The notes under the pieces were generated by a model. That model was given only the letters and a program-made list of their open reading frames with translations. It was not told the DNA's origin and did not search any database. Position numbers and translations under genes: made by a program. Below, one piece after another: positions 26,809 through 35,121 of a DNA stretch of 64,000 bases. Position 1 is the stretch's first letter; each line of letters starts with the position of its first letter. Origin of the DNA: Natrinema salifodinae (GTDB lineage Archaea; Halobacteriota; Halobacteria; Halobacteriales; Natrialbaceae); assembly GCF_900110455.1 (NCBI RefSeq), contig NZ_FOIS01000005.1, positions 124,001 through 188,000 on the forward strand, in the 5' to 3' direction.

Positions 26809-27744
26809 TCGCGGCTGCGGCTCCGGTTCCGGTTCCCCGGGACGGCTCCCGGCGAGATCCGCGATCACGGCCCCCGTCAACTGCTCCACGACGTAGTAGG
26901 TGATGATCGCGAGGACGGCGAGCCCCGACGCGTAGCCGGCGGCGATGAGCAAGGCGATGCCGAGGTTCTTGAAACTGCCCGCGAAGAAGATCGGGAGGAT
27001 TCGTCGCCGGCCGAGGTCGTAGTAGCGCCCCGCGGCGTACGCCATCCCCAATCCGAGCCCGAGAATCGCGACCGACACGGCGACCAGGCCGACGACGGTT
27101 CGAGCGGAGACGGTCGCGGGATCGGCGCCGGCGACGCCCGTGTAGATGATGCACGCGATCGCGACGCCGGACCCGTACTCCGTCGTTCGTTCCGAGAGGG
27201 CGGCGTCCGGGACCGCCCTCGAGAGCACCACGGCGACGCCGACGATGAGCAGGACGTCGGCGAGAATCGATCGGACCGGGACGCCGCCGCGATGCCCGAC
27301 GAGGAACAGGAGTAAGAGCGGCGTCGCAATCGGCGCGAGGAGGATCGAGACGATCGAGACGATCGCGGCGAGTTGCGCGTCGCCGCGGGAGAACCGCGTC
27401 CAGACGATCGCGCTCCCAGCCGTCGTGGGGACCGCGAGCGTGATCGCGACCCCCGTGAGCGCCGGGTCCGGGAGGACGAGGCCCGCGACCGGCAGTCCGA
27501 CCAGCGGGAGCAGGACGTATCCGAGACCCAGCGAGAGGGCGACCGGCAGACCGATCGAGCCCAGATCCACCTTGGCGAGAGAGAGCCCGCGAATGGAACC
27601 GTACACGAGGAATATCACTAACGGCGTCAAGAGGATGCTCGTATAGCGCTCGGGACCGGGAACCAGCAGTCCGGCGGCCGCCGAGAGGAGGACGACCAGG
27701 ACGTTTCTCTGGTCGGCCAGGCGGTCGAAAGCGGAGGGTACCAT
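26800..27744 (-). CDS. Bile acid:sodium symporter (BASS)-like transporter
   Basis: The 314-residue protein has nine to ten hydrophobic helices in the BASS arrangement, with the crossover-type texts LAVPTTAGSAIVWTRFSRGD and FFAGSFKNLGIALLIAAGYA. BASS proteins take up organic anions such as pyruvate or pantoate with sodium. The open frame reaches 27873, but the ATG at 27744 starts just before the first helix. It ends in a Pro/Glu-rich tail and overlaps the small membrane-protein gene at the 3' end. The substrate is unknown. Confidence 0.72.
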   Translation of the reverse strand: MVPSAFDRLADQRNVLVVLLSAAAGLLVPGPERYTSILLTPLVIFLVYGSIRGLSLAKVDLGSIGLPVALSLGLGYVLLPLVGLPVAGLVLPDPALTGVAITLAVPTTAGSAIVWTRFSRGDAQLAAIVSIVSILLAPIATPLLLLFLVGHRGGVPVRSILADVLLIVGVAVVLSRAVPDAALSERTTEYGSGVAIACIIYTGVAGADPATVSARTVVGLVAVSVAILGLGLGMAYAAGRYYDLGRRRILPIFFAGSFKNLGIALLIAAGYASGLAVLAIITYYVVEQLTGAVIADLAGSRPGEPEPEPQPRSP

Positions 27745-28159
27745 CGGTATGGTCAGTCTCTCAGCGCCGTGGCGCGTGCAACAGCGCGTGGTTCGATGAC
27801 ACGTCATCGGTCTATTTATTCGTTGGGACGACACCGGCGAAAGTCCCGGATCGCGACCCGCAACGCGGCACAACAGTTATGTGTACTCCCTGTACTACCG
27901 TGTACCACGCACAGGATATGCAAGCGATTAGCAAACAGCCGGTAGCTGCGGCGGCCCCCGCGGACGGCCGCGGGATCGCGTTCGATTCCGCATTCGGATC
28001 GCGTTCCGGTGGGGGAGCGATCGACGGCTACCGGACGCGAGCTGACGGCGCGGGAGTCGCGTCTCGCGTCCGACCCGATGCGTGAGACGAACGCCGTTCT
28101 CACTTGCACTGACGGAGACGCGGGCAGCCGAGACGACACCAGCACAGACGGAACACATA
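27745..28159. other. Divergent intergenic region
   Basis: This stretch holds the promoters of the BASS carrier and of the first FAD/Fe-S dehydrogenase. TGTAC is repeated around 27881-27905. No coding frame was recognised. Confidence 0.45.
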
Positions 28160-31126
28160 ATGGCTACGAACGACCGACAGACCGACGGAGACCCAGCGAT
28201 CGACAGTCGCGCCGAGTACGACTACCGAACCGAGACGATGGACCGCCCGGACCTCGTGGCGGCCCTCGAGGCGCGCGTCGACGGCGACGTTCGCTTCGAC
28301 GAGTACTCGCGGGAGATGTACGCGACCGACGCCAGCGCGTACGAGGTCCTGCCGATCGGCGTCGTCTATCCGACGGGGACCGACGACGTGGCGGCGGTGA
28401 TGCGCTACTGCGCCGAGCGCGGGATTCCGGTCCTCCCGCGGGGCGGCGGAACGAGCCTGGCCGGCCAGACCGTCAACGAGGCGGTCGTCCTCGATTTCAC
28501 CCGCTACATGAACGAGGTAACGCGGGTGGACCCCGATTCGGGGCGGGCCTGCGCCCAGGCGGGGGTCACGATCGGGGAGCTCAACCGGACGCTCGAGCCC
28601 CACGGGCTGAAGTTCGCGCCCGATCCGTCGACCGCCGACCGCAGCGCGCTCGGCGGGGCGATCGGGAACAACACGACGGGCGCACACTCCCTGAAGTACG
28701 GTAAGACGGACGCCTACGTCGAGGAGGCGGAAGTCGTCCTCTCCGACGGGACGGTGACGACCGTCGGCGAGATCGACGTCGACGACCTCCGCGCTCGCGC
28801 GGACCCGAACGGCGAGTTGCTCGAGCGGATCTCCGACGCAGTCGTCCGGATAATCGACGAGGAGAGCGAGACGATCGAAGACGCCTACCCGACGCTGAAG
28901 CGCAACGTCTCCGGCTACAACCTCGACGTCCTGATCGACGAGGCGGAGACTGGGTCCGTCAACCTCGCGAAGCTGCTGGTCGGGAGCGAGGGGACCCTCG
29001 GCATCGTCACCGAGGCCGAGGTGTCGCTTGAGCCGATTCCGAACACGAAGTCCGTTGCGGTGCTCTGTTACCGCAATCTGCTCGACGCGATGGACGACGT
29101 GGACGCGATCCTCGACCACGATCCGGCGGCGGTCGAGGTGATGGACGACGTGTTGCTCGACCTGGCGCGCAACACCGAGGAGTTCGCCGACGTCGTCGGT
29201 ATCCTTCCGGAGGGGACGAACTCGTTCCTGCTCGTCGAGTTCTACGCCGAGGACGACGCCGACCGCAGGGAGAAGGTCGAGCGGCTGATCGACGACCGAG
29301 CGGGGGAGCTCGCGTTCGATTCGCTGACGGCCTACGACGAGCAGCGACAGCAGCGCCTCTGGAAGATGCGGAAGGCGTCGACGCCGATTCTGCTCTCCCG
29401 GACCGGCGACGAGAAACACATCGCGTTCATCGAGGACGTCGCGATTCCGCCCGAGCATCTCTCCGAGTACATCGCCGACTTCCAGGCGGTCATGGCGGAC
29501 CACGACACGTTCGGCAGCTTCTACGCCCACGCCGGCCCGGGCTGTATTCATATCCGCCCCCTGGTCAACACGAAGACCGCAGACGGGGTCGAGACGATGG
29601 AATCGATCTCGGACGACGCGACCGACCTCGCGGTGAAGTACGGCGGGAGCGTCTCCGGCGAACACGGCGACGGCCGCGCGCGAACCCAGTGGAATCGGAA
29701 ACTGTACGGCGAGCACGTCTGGCAGCTCTTTCGCGACCTGAAGACCGCCTTCGACCCCGACTGGCTGCTCAATCCGGGCTCCGTCTGCGGCGATCACGAC
29801 ATGACCGAGCACCTCCGGTTCGGCCCGGACAGCCGGTTCGAGGCCGGGTTCGATCCGGTGCTCAACTGGGACACCGAAAACGGCTTTCAGGGCATGGTCG
29901 AACTCTGTCACGGCTGCGGCGGCTGTCGGGGCAGTCAGGCGGGCACCGGCGGCGTGATGTGTCCGACCTACCGGGCCACCCAGGAGGAGATCACGAGCAC
30001 CCGGGGTCGGGCGAACATGCTTCGCCAGGCGATGACCGGCGACCTCCCGCCAGACGAGGCGTTCAGCGACGAGTTCGTCACGGAAGTGATGGACCTCTGT
30101 ATCGGCTGTAAGGGCTGTTCGAAGGACTGTCCGAGCGAGGTCGATATGGCGAAGCTGAAAGCCGAGGTCGAACACGAGTACCACGAGCGCCACCGCGCGT
30201 CGGTACGGGATACGCTGTTCGCGAACATCGGCACCCTCTCGAAACTCGGCAGCGCCGCCGCGCCACTGTCGAACTACGCGAGGAAGGTGCCCGGCGCGCG
30301 GACGGTGTTGGAGAAAACGATCGGGATCGCCCGCGAGCGGTCGCTGCCGACGTTCCATCGCGAGACGTTCGTCGACTGGTTCGAGGCCCGCGAGCCACGC
30401 GTCGATCACGACGCCGCCGAGCGCAAGGTCCTGCTGTTCCCGGACGTGTACACGAACCACAACGATCCCGAGATCGGCAAGGCGGCCGTTCGCGTGCTCG
30501 AGGCCGCCGGCGTCCGCGTCGAACTTCCGGAGGGCGTGACCTCGAGCGGTCGCCCGGCCTTCTCGAAGGGCTTTCTGGACGACGCGCGCGAGCGGGCCGA
30601 GCGGAACGTGAACGCGCTGATTCCGCGAGTGCGGGACGGCTGGGACATCGTCGTCTGCGAGCCGAGCGACGCCGTTATGTTCCAATCGGAGTACCGGGAT
30701 CTCCTCGTCGGGAACGACGTCGACGAACTCGCCGAGCGCACCTACGGCGTCTGCGAGTACGTCGATGTCCACGGGCTCGATGACGGCCTCGAGTTCCGGG
30801 ACGTCGACGAGACGCTCACCTATCACGGTCACTGCCACCAGAAGGCGACGACGAAGGACCACCACGCCGTCGGCGTGCTCCGGCGGGCCGGCTACGCCGT
30901 CGATCCGCTCGACAGCAGCTGCTGTGGGATGGCCGGCTCGTTCGGCTACGAGGCCGAGCACTACTCGATGAGTCGCGCGATCGGACGACTGCTCTTCGAT
31001 CAGATCGAGTCCAGCGACGGCGACGGCGTCGTCGCGCCAGGCGCCTCCTGTCGGACGCAGATCGGAGACGAGTACGACGGCAAGCCCCCGCACCCGATAA
31101 CGAAACTTGCCGACGCGCTCGCCTGA
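28160..31126 (+). CDS. FAD-linked oxidase fused to Fe-S/CCG protein (D-lactate or glycolate dehydrogenase type)
   Basis: The 988-residue protein fuses a GlcD-like flavoprotein with a GlcF-like Fe-S protein. Residues 45-240 are the FAD-binding PCMH domain (GIPVLPRGGGTSLAGQTVNE, GGAIGNNTTGAHSLKYGKT). The oxidase C domain follows to about 560, including SGEHGDGRARTQWN. Fe-S motifs are CHGCGGCRG near 584 and CIGCKGCSKDCP near 648. CCG motifs are HGHCHQKATTKDHH near 890 and SCCGMAGSFGYEAEH near 921. It would oxidise a D-2-hydroxyacid to a 2-oxoacid and pass electrons to quinone. Start at ATG 28160. A close paralogue is at 35122. Confidence 0.9.
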   Translation: MATNDRQTDGDPAIDSRAEYDYRTETMDRPDLVAALEARVDGDVRFDEYSREMYATDASAYEVLPIGVVYPTGTDDVAAVMRYCAERGIPVLPRGGGTSLAGQTVNEAVVLDFTRYMNEVTRVDPDSGRACAQAGVTIGELNRTLEPHGLKFAPDPSTADRSALGGAIGNNTTGAHSLKYGKTDAYVEEAEVVLSDGTVTTVGEIDVDDLRARADPNGELLERISDAVVRIIDEESETIEDAYPTLKRNVSGYNLDVLIDEAETGSVNLAKLLVGSEGTLGIVTEAEVSLEPIPNTKSVAVLCYRNLLDAMDDVDAILDHDPAAVEVMDDVLLDLARNTEEFADVVGILPEGTNSFLLVEFYAEDDADRREKVERLIDDRAGELAFDSLTAYDEQRQQRLWKMRKASTPILLSRTGDEKHIAFIEDVAIPPEHLSEYIADFQAVMADHDTFGSFYAHAGPGCIHIRPLVNTKTADGVETMESISDDATDLAVKYGGSVSGEHGDGRARTQWNRKLYGEHVWQLFRDLKTAFDPDWLLNPGSVCGDHDMTEHLRFGPDSRFEAGFDPVLNWDTENGFQGMVELCHGCGGCRGSQAGTGGVMCPTYRATQEEITSTRGRANMLRQAMTGDLPPDEAFSDEFVTEVMDLCIGCKGCSKDCPSEVDMAKLKAEVEHEYHERHRASVRDTLFANIGTLSKLGSAAAPLSNYARKVPGARTVLEKTIGIARERSLPTFHRETFVDWFEAREPRVDHDAAERKVLLFPDVYTNHNDPEIGKAAVRVLEAAGVRVELPEGVTSSGRPAFSKGFLDDARERAERNVNALIPRVRDGWDIVVCEPSDAVMFQSEYRDLLVGNDVDELAERTYGVCEYVDVHGLDDGLEFRDVDETLTYHGHCHQKATTKDHHAVGVLRRAGYAVDPLDSSCCGMAGSFGYEAEHYSMSRAIGRLLFDQIESSDGDGVVAPGASCRTQIGDEYDGKPPHPITKLADALA

Positions 31127-31149
31127 TCCGGTTCCGGTTCGGGACCGAT

Positions 31150-31290
31150 CGGAAAGTCGAATTGAACGGTGCTCACGCACATCTCGAGTTCGCCCGCGAG
31201 CGCCGTCAGTCGTTCCCTCCTCGCCGATTGAGCGTCGAGAGTAGCGCTGCCGATTTCTCGATCGTTCGAACCGGAGTGATGGCCCGTCCG
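31150..31290 (-). pseudogene. IclR-family regulator, decayed N-terminal fragment
   Basis: On the minus strand one frame reads AITPVRTIEKSAALLSTLNR and a second, after a one-base shift, reads LTALAGELEMCVSTVQFDF. Joined, they align with the helix-turn-helix of the IclR protein at 11293-12060 ([17 protein letters not shown] and [16 protein letters not shown]). No effector domain follows; the sequence runs instead into the end of the dehydrogenase gene. The operator-like dyad upstream is kept. Confidence 0.75.
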
Positions 31291-31325
31291 CCCTGACGGT
31301 ATCGGATTTCCCCGCTCCAATACTC

Positions 31326-31348
31326 CGCGTTCTATCATGGAGAACGCG
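31326..31348. promoter_or_regulatory. Perfect dyad CGCGTTCT-N7-AGAACGCG (putative IclR operator)
   Basis: The 8-bp arms are exact complements with a 7-bp spacer. The core GTTCTATCATGGAGAAC is nearly identical to the site before the IclR gene at 12060. It precedes the decayed IclR fragment in the same layout. Confidence 0.6.
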
Positions 31349-31682
31349 TTGTGCGAAGACAGCGGTTTACGAACCGTCGGAGACAGTTCAACTCGATTAC
31401 GCGCGAGAACATCCGAGTATCCGGGATTACGCCGATCCGCGACGCGCCGTCGAACGATCCGGTTCGACCGATCACGTTCGGATGCACCCGTCGGTTGCCG
31501 CAGGCTACGATTGAATACGCTCGAATATCCCTCGTTCGAACCGTATGGGACGGCGGATCTCCCGCCGGTCGAACGGGATATCGCCGCTCGGAAATTTGGC
31601 AAAGAACGGTCGGGATCCACCTGGGCCGGTTTTGCTACTTTCCGACCGAGAGCGGTCATCCATCGGCACGATCGGCGGTTGT

Positions 31683-31702
31683 TTACAACGGTATGTTTGT
31701 AA
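31683..31702. promoter_or_regulatory. Dyad TTACAA-N8-TTGTAA
   Basis: Perfect 6-bp arms with an 8-bp spacer (CGGTATGT). The same architecture with a TATG-containing spacer occurs at 44390-44409 and, with one mismatch, at 49835-49854. No gene directly follows here. Confidence 0.5.
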
Positions 31703-31759
31703 TGGGTTTGCCGGATGCGTCCGTGAGACGGTGGGATCGTACGGTCCGGTTTGTGTGAT

Positions 31760-31776
31760 ATTCTGATATAGAGAAT
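31760..31776. promoter_or_regulatory. Dyad ATTCT-N7-AGAAT
   Basis: Same arm core (TTCT/AGAA) and 7-bp spacing as the sites at 12351 and 31329. It lies in an AT-rich patch that could itself be a promoter. Confidence 0.4.
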
Positions 31777-32176
31777 CTGTTTACGAGACGAGGTCCCGTT
31801 CCGCGAGCCGTCCGGTCCGCGTCCCCCGTTTCGGTCGTCTTCGCTCGAGTATCGATCCCACGTATCGAAATTGGACACCTCAAGCGCCGGCGAGACGGCG
31901 TACTCGAGCGGTTCGACGAGTTCGTCCGTCCGATCGTCTCGAACGACCGACGCCCTCAGAAGTCGAACCGTTCGTCGAACGCGAACGTCTCGTCAGCATC
32001 GATCACGCTGCCGGTGCTGGGCCGAACTCCGTGCGCGGTCGTCCGGACGACCGATACCACTAGCATGTCCCAATCCTCTCGTCGGCCGCCGACGGGCCGT
32101 CCCCGAATCGGCGGTCCCGTCCGACGTGGTACGAGAGCCCATAGACTTTTTATTTGCCGGATAATATCACGGGACC

Positions 32177-33232
32177 ATGGCACACGAAGTGGCGAGTATC
32201 CCGGGCGACGGTATCGGCCCGGAAGTCATCGATGCGGCGCAGCCGGTCTTCGACGACGTTTCTGACCGGTTCGGGTTCGAGCTCGAATTGACGCGATACG
32301 ATTGGGGGTCCGAACGGTACCTCGAGAGCGGGTCGATGATGCCCGACGACGGACTTGCCGAGCTCGCGGGCTACGACGCGATCCTGCTGGGCGCGGTCGG
32401 CCACCCCGACGTCCCGGATCACGTGACGCTGAACAACCTCCTCCTCCCGATCCGCAAGGGCTTCGACCAGGCCGTCTGCAAGCGACCGGCGATCCTCTTC
32501 GACGGCGTCGAGAGCCCACTCGAGGGATACGACGGCGGCGACATCGACTTCGTCGTGTACCGCGAGAACACCGAAGGGGAGTACGCCGACGTGGGCGGAC
32601 AGGAACATCCGGGCCACGACCACGAGGTCGCGGTCCAGAGCGCGGTCTTCACGCGGACCGGCACCGAGCGGATCGTTCGAGCCGCGTTCGAGGCGGCGAC
32701 TGAGCGCGAAGGGCGAGTGACCAGCATCACGAAATCGAACGCGCAGGCACACAGCATGGTATTCTGGGACCGGATCGTCGAGGACGTCTCGGCCGAGTAC
32801 CCGGATGTGACGGTCGAGCGCCTGCTCGTCGACGCCGCGAGCATGGACTTCATCCGGCGACCGGAGGAGTTCGACGTCGTCGTCGCGTCGAACCTCTTCG
32901 GCGACATCCTGACCGACATCGGGGCGATCATCACCGGGAGCATGGGGCTCGCCCCGTCGGCCAACGTCAACGTCACGGGGGAGTACCCCTCGATGTTCGA
33001 GCCGGTCCACGGCAGCGCGCCCGATATCGTCGGCGACGGCGTCGCGAATCCGCTCGCGACGATCCTCTCCGCCGCGATGCTGTTCGACCACCTCGGTGAA
33101 TCCGAGGCCGGCGACGCGGTCTGGACCGCCGTCACCGATCAGCTCGCGGATCCGGACGCCCCCCGGACGCCCGATCTGGGCGGGACCGCCACGACGGCGC
33201 GGGTGGTCGAGGACCTCCGCACCCGCATCTAA
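32177..33232 (+). CDS. Tartrate/D-malate dehydrogenase (decarboxylating), isocitrate/isopropylmalate dehydrogenase family
   Basis: The 351-residue protein has SIPGDGIGPEVIDAAQPV at the N-terminus, the substrate loop TLNNLLLPIRKGFDQAVCKR, VVYRENTEGEYADVGG, the catalytic-Lys region SITKSNAQAHSMVFWDRI and the metal site DAASMDFIRRPEEFDVVVAS. The LLPIRKGFDQ loop, in place of the isopropylmalate or isocitrate pattern, fits the TtuC/DmlA group, which oxidises D-malate or tartrate with NAD. The AT-rich patch just upstream suggests a leaderless or short-leader message. Its place among hydroxyacid dehydrogenases supports an acid-catabolic role. Confidence 0.85.
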   Translation: MAHEVASIPGDGIGPEVIDAAQPVFDDVSDRFGFELELTRYDWGSERYLESGSMMPDDGLAELAGYDAILLGAVGHPDVPDHVTLNNLLLPIRKGFDQAVCKRPAILFDGVESPLEGYDGGDIDFVVYRENTEGEYADVGGQEHPGHDHEVAVQSAVFTRTGTERIVRAAFEAATEREGRVTSITKSNAQAHSMVFWDRIVEDVSAEYPDVTVERLLVDAASMDFIRRPEEFDVVVASNLFGDILTDIGAIITGSMGLAPSANVNVTGEYPSMFEPVHGSAPDIVGDGVANPLATILSAAMLFDHLGESEAGDAVWTAVTDQLADPDAPRTPDLGGTATTARVVEDLRTRI

Positions 33233-33341
33233 CAGCGGTCCGGAACCGGTGACGGGGGACGAGGCCGGTTGCCGACGGTCGCCGCTGGCCGAGCGCGCCG
33301 TCGAACCGGCGCGGTGACGCGTCCGCCAGGCGTTTCGATCG

Positions 33342-33767
33342 CTACTCGTTGAGCCAGAGATCCAACCCCGTCGGCTCGTGAGGGGTCCGGACGAGGGGCT
33401 CGTCGAAGGCCCGAAGGTGGACTTCGCCGGCGAACACGGTCGCGGCGTCGAGGTGGCCGGCGAGCGTTTCCCCGTCCGGCCGCGAGAGGACGGCGTGGGT
33501 GTGAGCGAACACGTCGCCCTCGAGTCGAGAGACGTTTCCGACGCATGCGGCGACCTCGAGCGGCTCGTCGAAGGTCACCGAGTCGTACGCCTGGTCGTCC
33601 TGCTCGTAGAACCAGATCTCGGCGTCCCGAACGGCGCCCATCGCGTTGAACCAGCCCGCTTCGACCTCGGCCTCGCTCGCGAGTGCCTCGATTTCGCTTC
33701 GCCAGTCGCGTCCGGTCTCGAGCCTGGCGACGTACTCACGCGAAGAATCGACTTCTCGGTACTCCAT
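33342..33767 (-). CDS. PPC/DUF296-domain protein
   Basis: The 141-residue protein is a single PPC (plant and prokaryote conserved, DUF296) domain: GWFNAMGAVRDAEIWFYE, GNVSRLEGDVFAHTHAVLSR, GHLDAATVFAGEVHLRAF. These trimeric proteins are found as AT-hook partners in plants and as lone proteins of unclear role in prokaryotes, where the His-x-His site can hold a metal. The ATG at 33767 is used, because upstream codons are unrelated. It is convergent with the tartrate/malate dehydrogenase gene. Confidence 0.8.
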   Translation of the reverse strand: MEYREVDSSREYVARLETGRDWRSEIEALASEAEVEAGWFNAMGAVRDAEIWFYEQDDQAYDSVTFDEPLEVAACVGNVSRLEGDVFAHTHAVLSRPDGETLAGHLDAATVFAGEVHLRAFDEPLVRTPHEPTGLDLWLNE

Positions 33768-33976
33768 ATCACAATAGGCGGAATGATAACCGAAAAAGAT
33801 TGTGGTGGTTCGACCCCTTCTGAGAGGGACGACGCGGGCCGGTGTCACCTCTCGGATTCGACCCGTTCGGCCGCACAAACGGTCGGTTTAAGGTGAGTTC
33901 GGGAAGGGTTTAATTCGGACCAGATTGAGGTTGAACGATACGTAACATTCAATTCGATTCCTAGAGAGGAACAGGT

Positions 33977-34915
33977 ATGGCCGAGCGAACGGAACTCGAA
34001 CAGCTGTACGTCCACGAATCGGTCGAAAACGTGATTCCGACGGACGCGTTCGTCGACGCGTTCGACGAGGTATCGATCCCCGCCGAACTCGTCGGCGACG
34101 GCCGCGAGTACGGCGCGTCCGACGCGGTGGCGACGTACGTGCCGCGACCGGAGTTTCTGGATGCCGGGTGGGTCCACTGCATCCGCGCCGGATACGACGA
34201 GTTCGATATCGAAGCGTACGAAGCGGCCGGCGTGCCGCTCACGAACAGCTCCGGCATTCACGGTTCGACGGTCGGCGAACTCGCACTCACCATCATGCTC
34301 TCGCTGGCCCGCCTGGGGCACCGCTACCGCGATCACCAGACCGAGCGAAACTGGTGGGAGCCGCCGTACGATCGCCCGTTCACGATCGAGAACGAGCGCG
34401 TCTGCGTCGTCGGCCTCGGCACCATCGGGAAAGCGATCGCGACGCGCTGCGACGCCCTCGGGATGGACGTCGTCGGGGTTCGACGCTCCGACGAACCGGT
34501 ACCAGGCGTCTCCGAACTGTTCGACCCCGATCGCCTCCACGACGCGATCGAGAACGCCCGGTTCGTCGTCCTCACCGTCCCGCACACGCCGGAGACCGAG
34601 GGGCTGTTGAGCGCCGAGGAGTTCGTGCGGATGCGAGACGACGCGTACGTTATCAACGTCGCTCGCGGCCCAGTCGTCGACGAGAAGACGCTCATCGCGG
34701 CGATCGAAAAGGACCAGATCGCGGGCGCGGGGCTCGACGTGTTCGAGACGGAACCGCTCCCCGAGGACTCCCCCCTCTGGGATCTCGACGAAGTCATCAT
34801 CTCGCCGCACAAGGGCTCCGCGACGAACCGGTACCACCTCGACATCGCTGACCTCGTCGCGGAGAACGTACAGCGCTACCGGTCGGGCGACATCCTGAAG
34901 AACCGCGTGGCCTGA
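33977..34915 (+). CDS. D-isomer-specific 2-hydroxyacid dehydrogenase
   Basis: The 312-residue protein carries the NAD-binding VCVVGLGTIGKAIATRCDAL in the middle, the catalytic Arg region VINVARGPVVDEKTL, the Glu region AGLDVFETEPLPEDSPLW and the catalytic His in IISPHKGS. These enzymes reduce 2-oxoacids such as glyoxylate, pyruvate or 2-ketoisocaproate to the D-hydroxyacid. Resemblance to the Haloferax mediterranei enzyme is clear in general shape. A GAGAGG ribosome site precedes the ATG. It may work with or against the two flavin dehydrogenases. Confidence 0.88.
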   Translation: MAERTELEQLYVHESVENVIPTDAFVDAFDEVSIPAELVGDGREYGASDAVATYVPRPEFLDAGWVHCIRAGYDEFDIEAYEAAGVPLTNSSGIHGSTVGELALTIMLSLARLGHRYRDHQTERNWWEPPYDRPFTIENERVCVVGLGTIGKAIATRCDALGMDVVGVRRSDEPVPGVSELFDPDRLHDAIENARFVVLTVPHTPETEGLLSAEEFVRMRDDAYVINVARGPVVDEKTLIAAIEKDQIAGAGLDVFETEPLPEDSPLWDLDEVIISPHKGSATNRYHLDIADLVAENVQRYRSGDILKNRVA

Positions 34916-35090
34916 CGTCGACGAAGCCGCCGGAAACGCAGATTCGCGGTTCGTCCGCTGCTCGCTGCGCGCCGGCGACCACGCCGCGGCGAGGGTGACG
35001 ACCGTCTCGCGGCCGGTCGTCTCCCGTTCCATCGCAGTGACGCCGTCTCTCTCCGGCACGTGACTGTGAGAGAGTACGACAAACACAGAG

Positions 35091-35100
35091 TTTATCATTA
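35091..35100 (+). promoter_or_regulatory. TATA box of the second FAD/Fe-S dehydrogenase
   Basis: TTTATCATTA is centred about 27 bp before the ATG at 35122, which favours that start (leaderless) over the TTG at 35101 or the ATG at 35104. Confidence 0.5.
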
Positions 35101-35121
35101 TTGATGTCGCAGTTAGGCACA

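Larger units (their letters stand above)
31127..32176. other. 1-kb intergenic region with a decayed regulator and three dyads
   Basis: It contains an IclR N-terminal remnant (31150-31290), the dyads at 31326-31348, 31683-31702 and 31760-31776, and the promoter of the next gene (TTTATTTGCCGGATAATATC just before 32177). The rest has no coding character. It looks like the scar of a deleted regulator gene. Confidence 0.6.
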
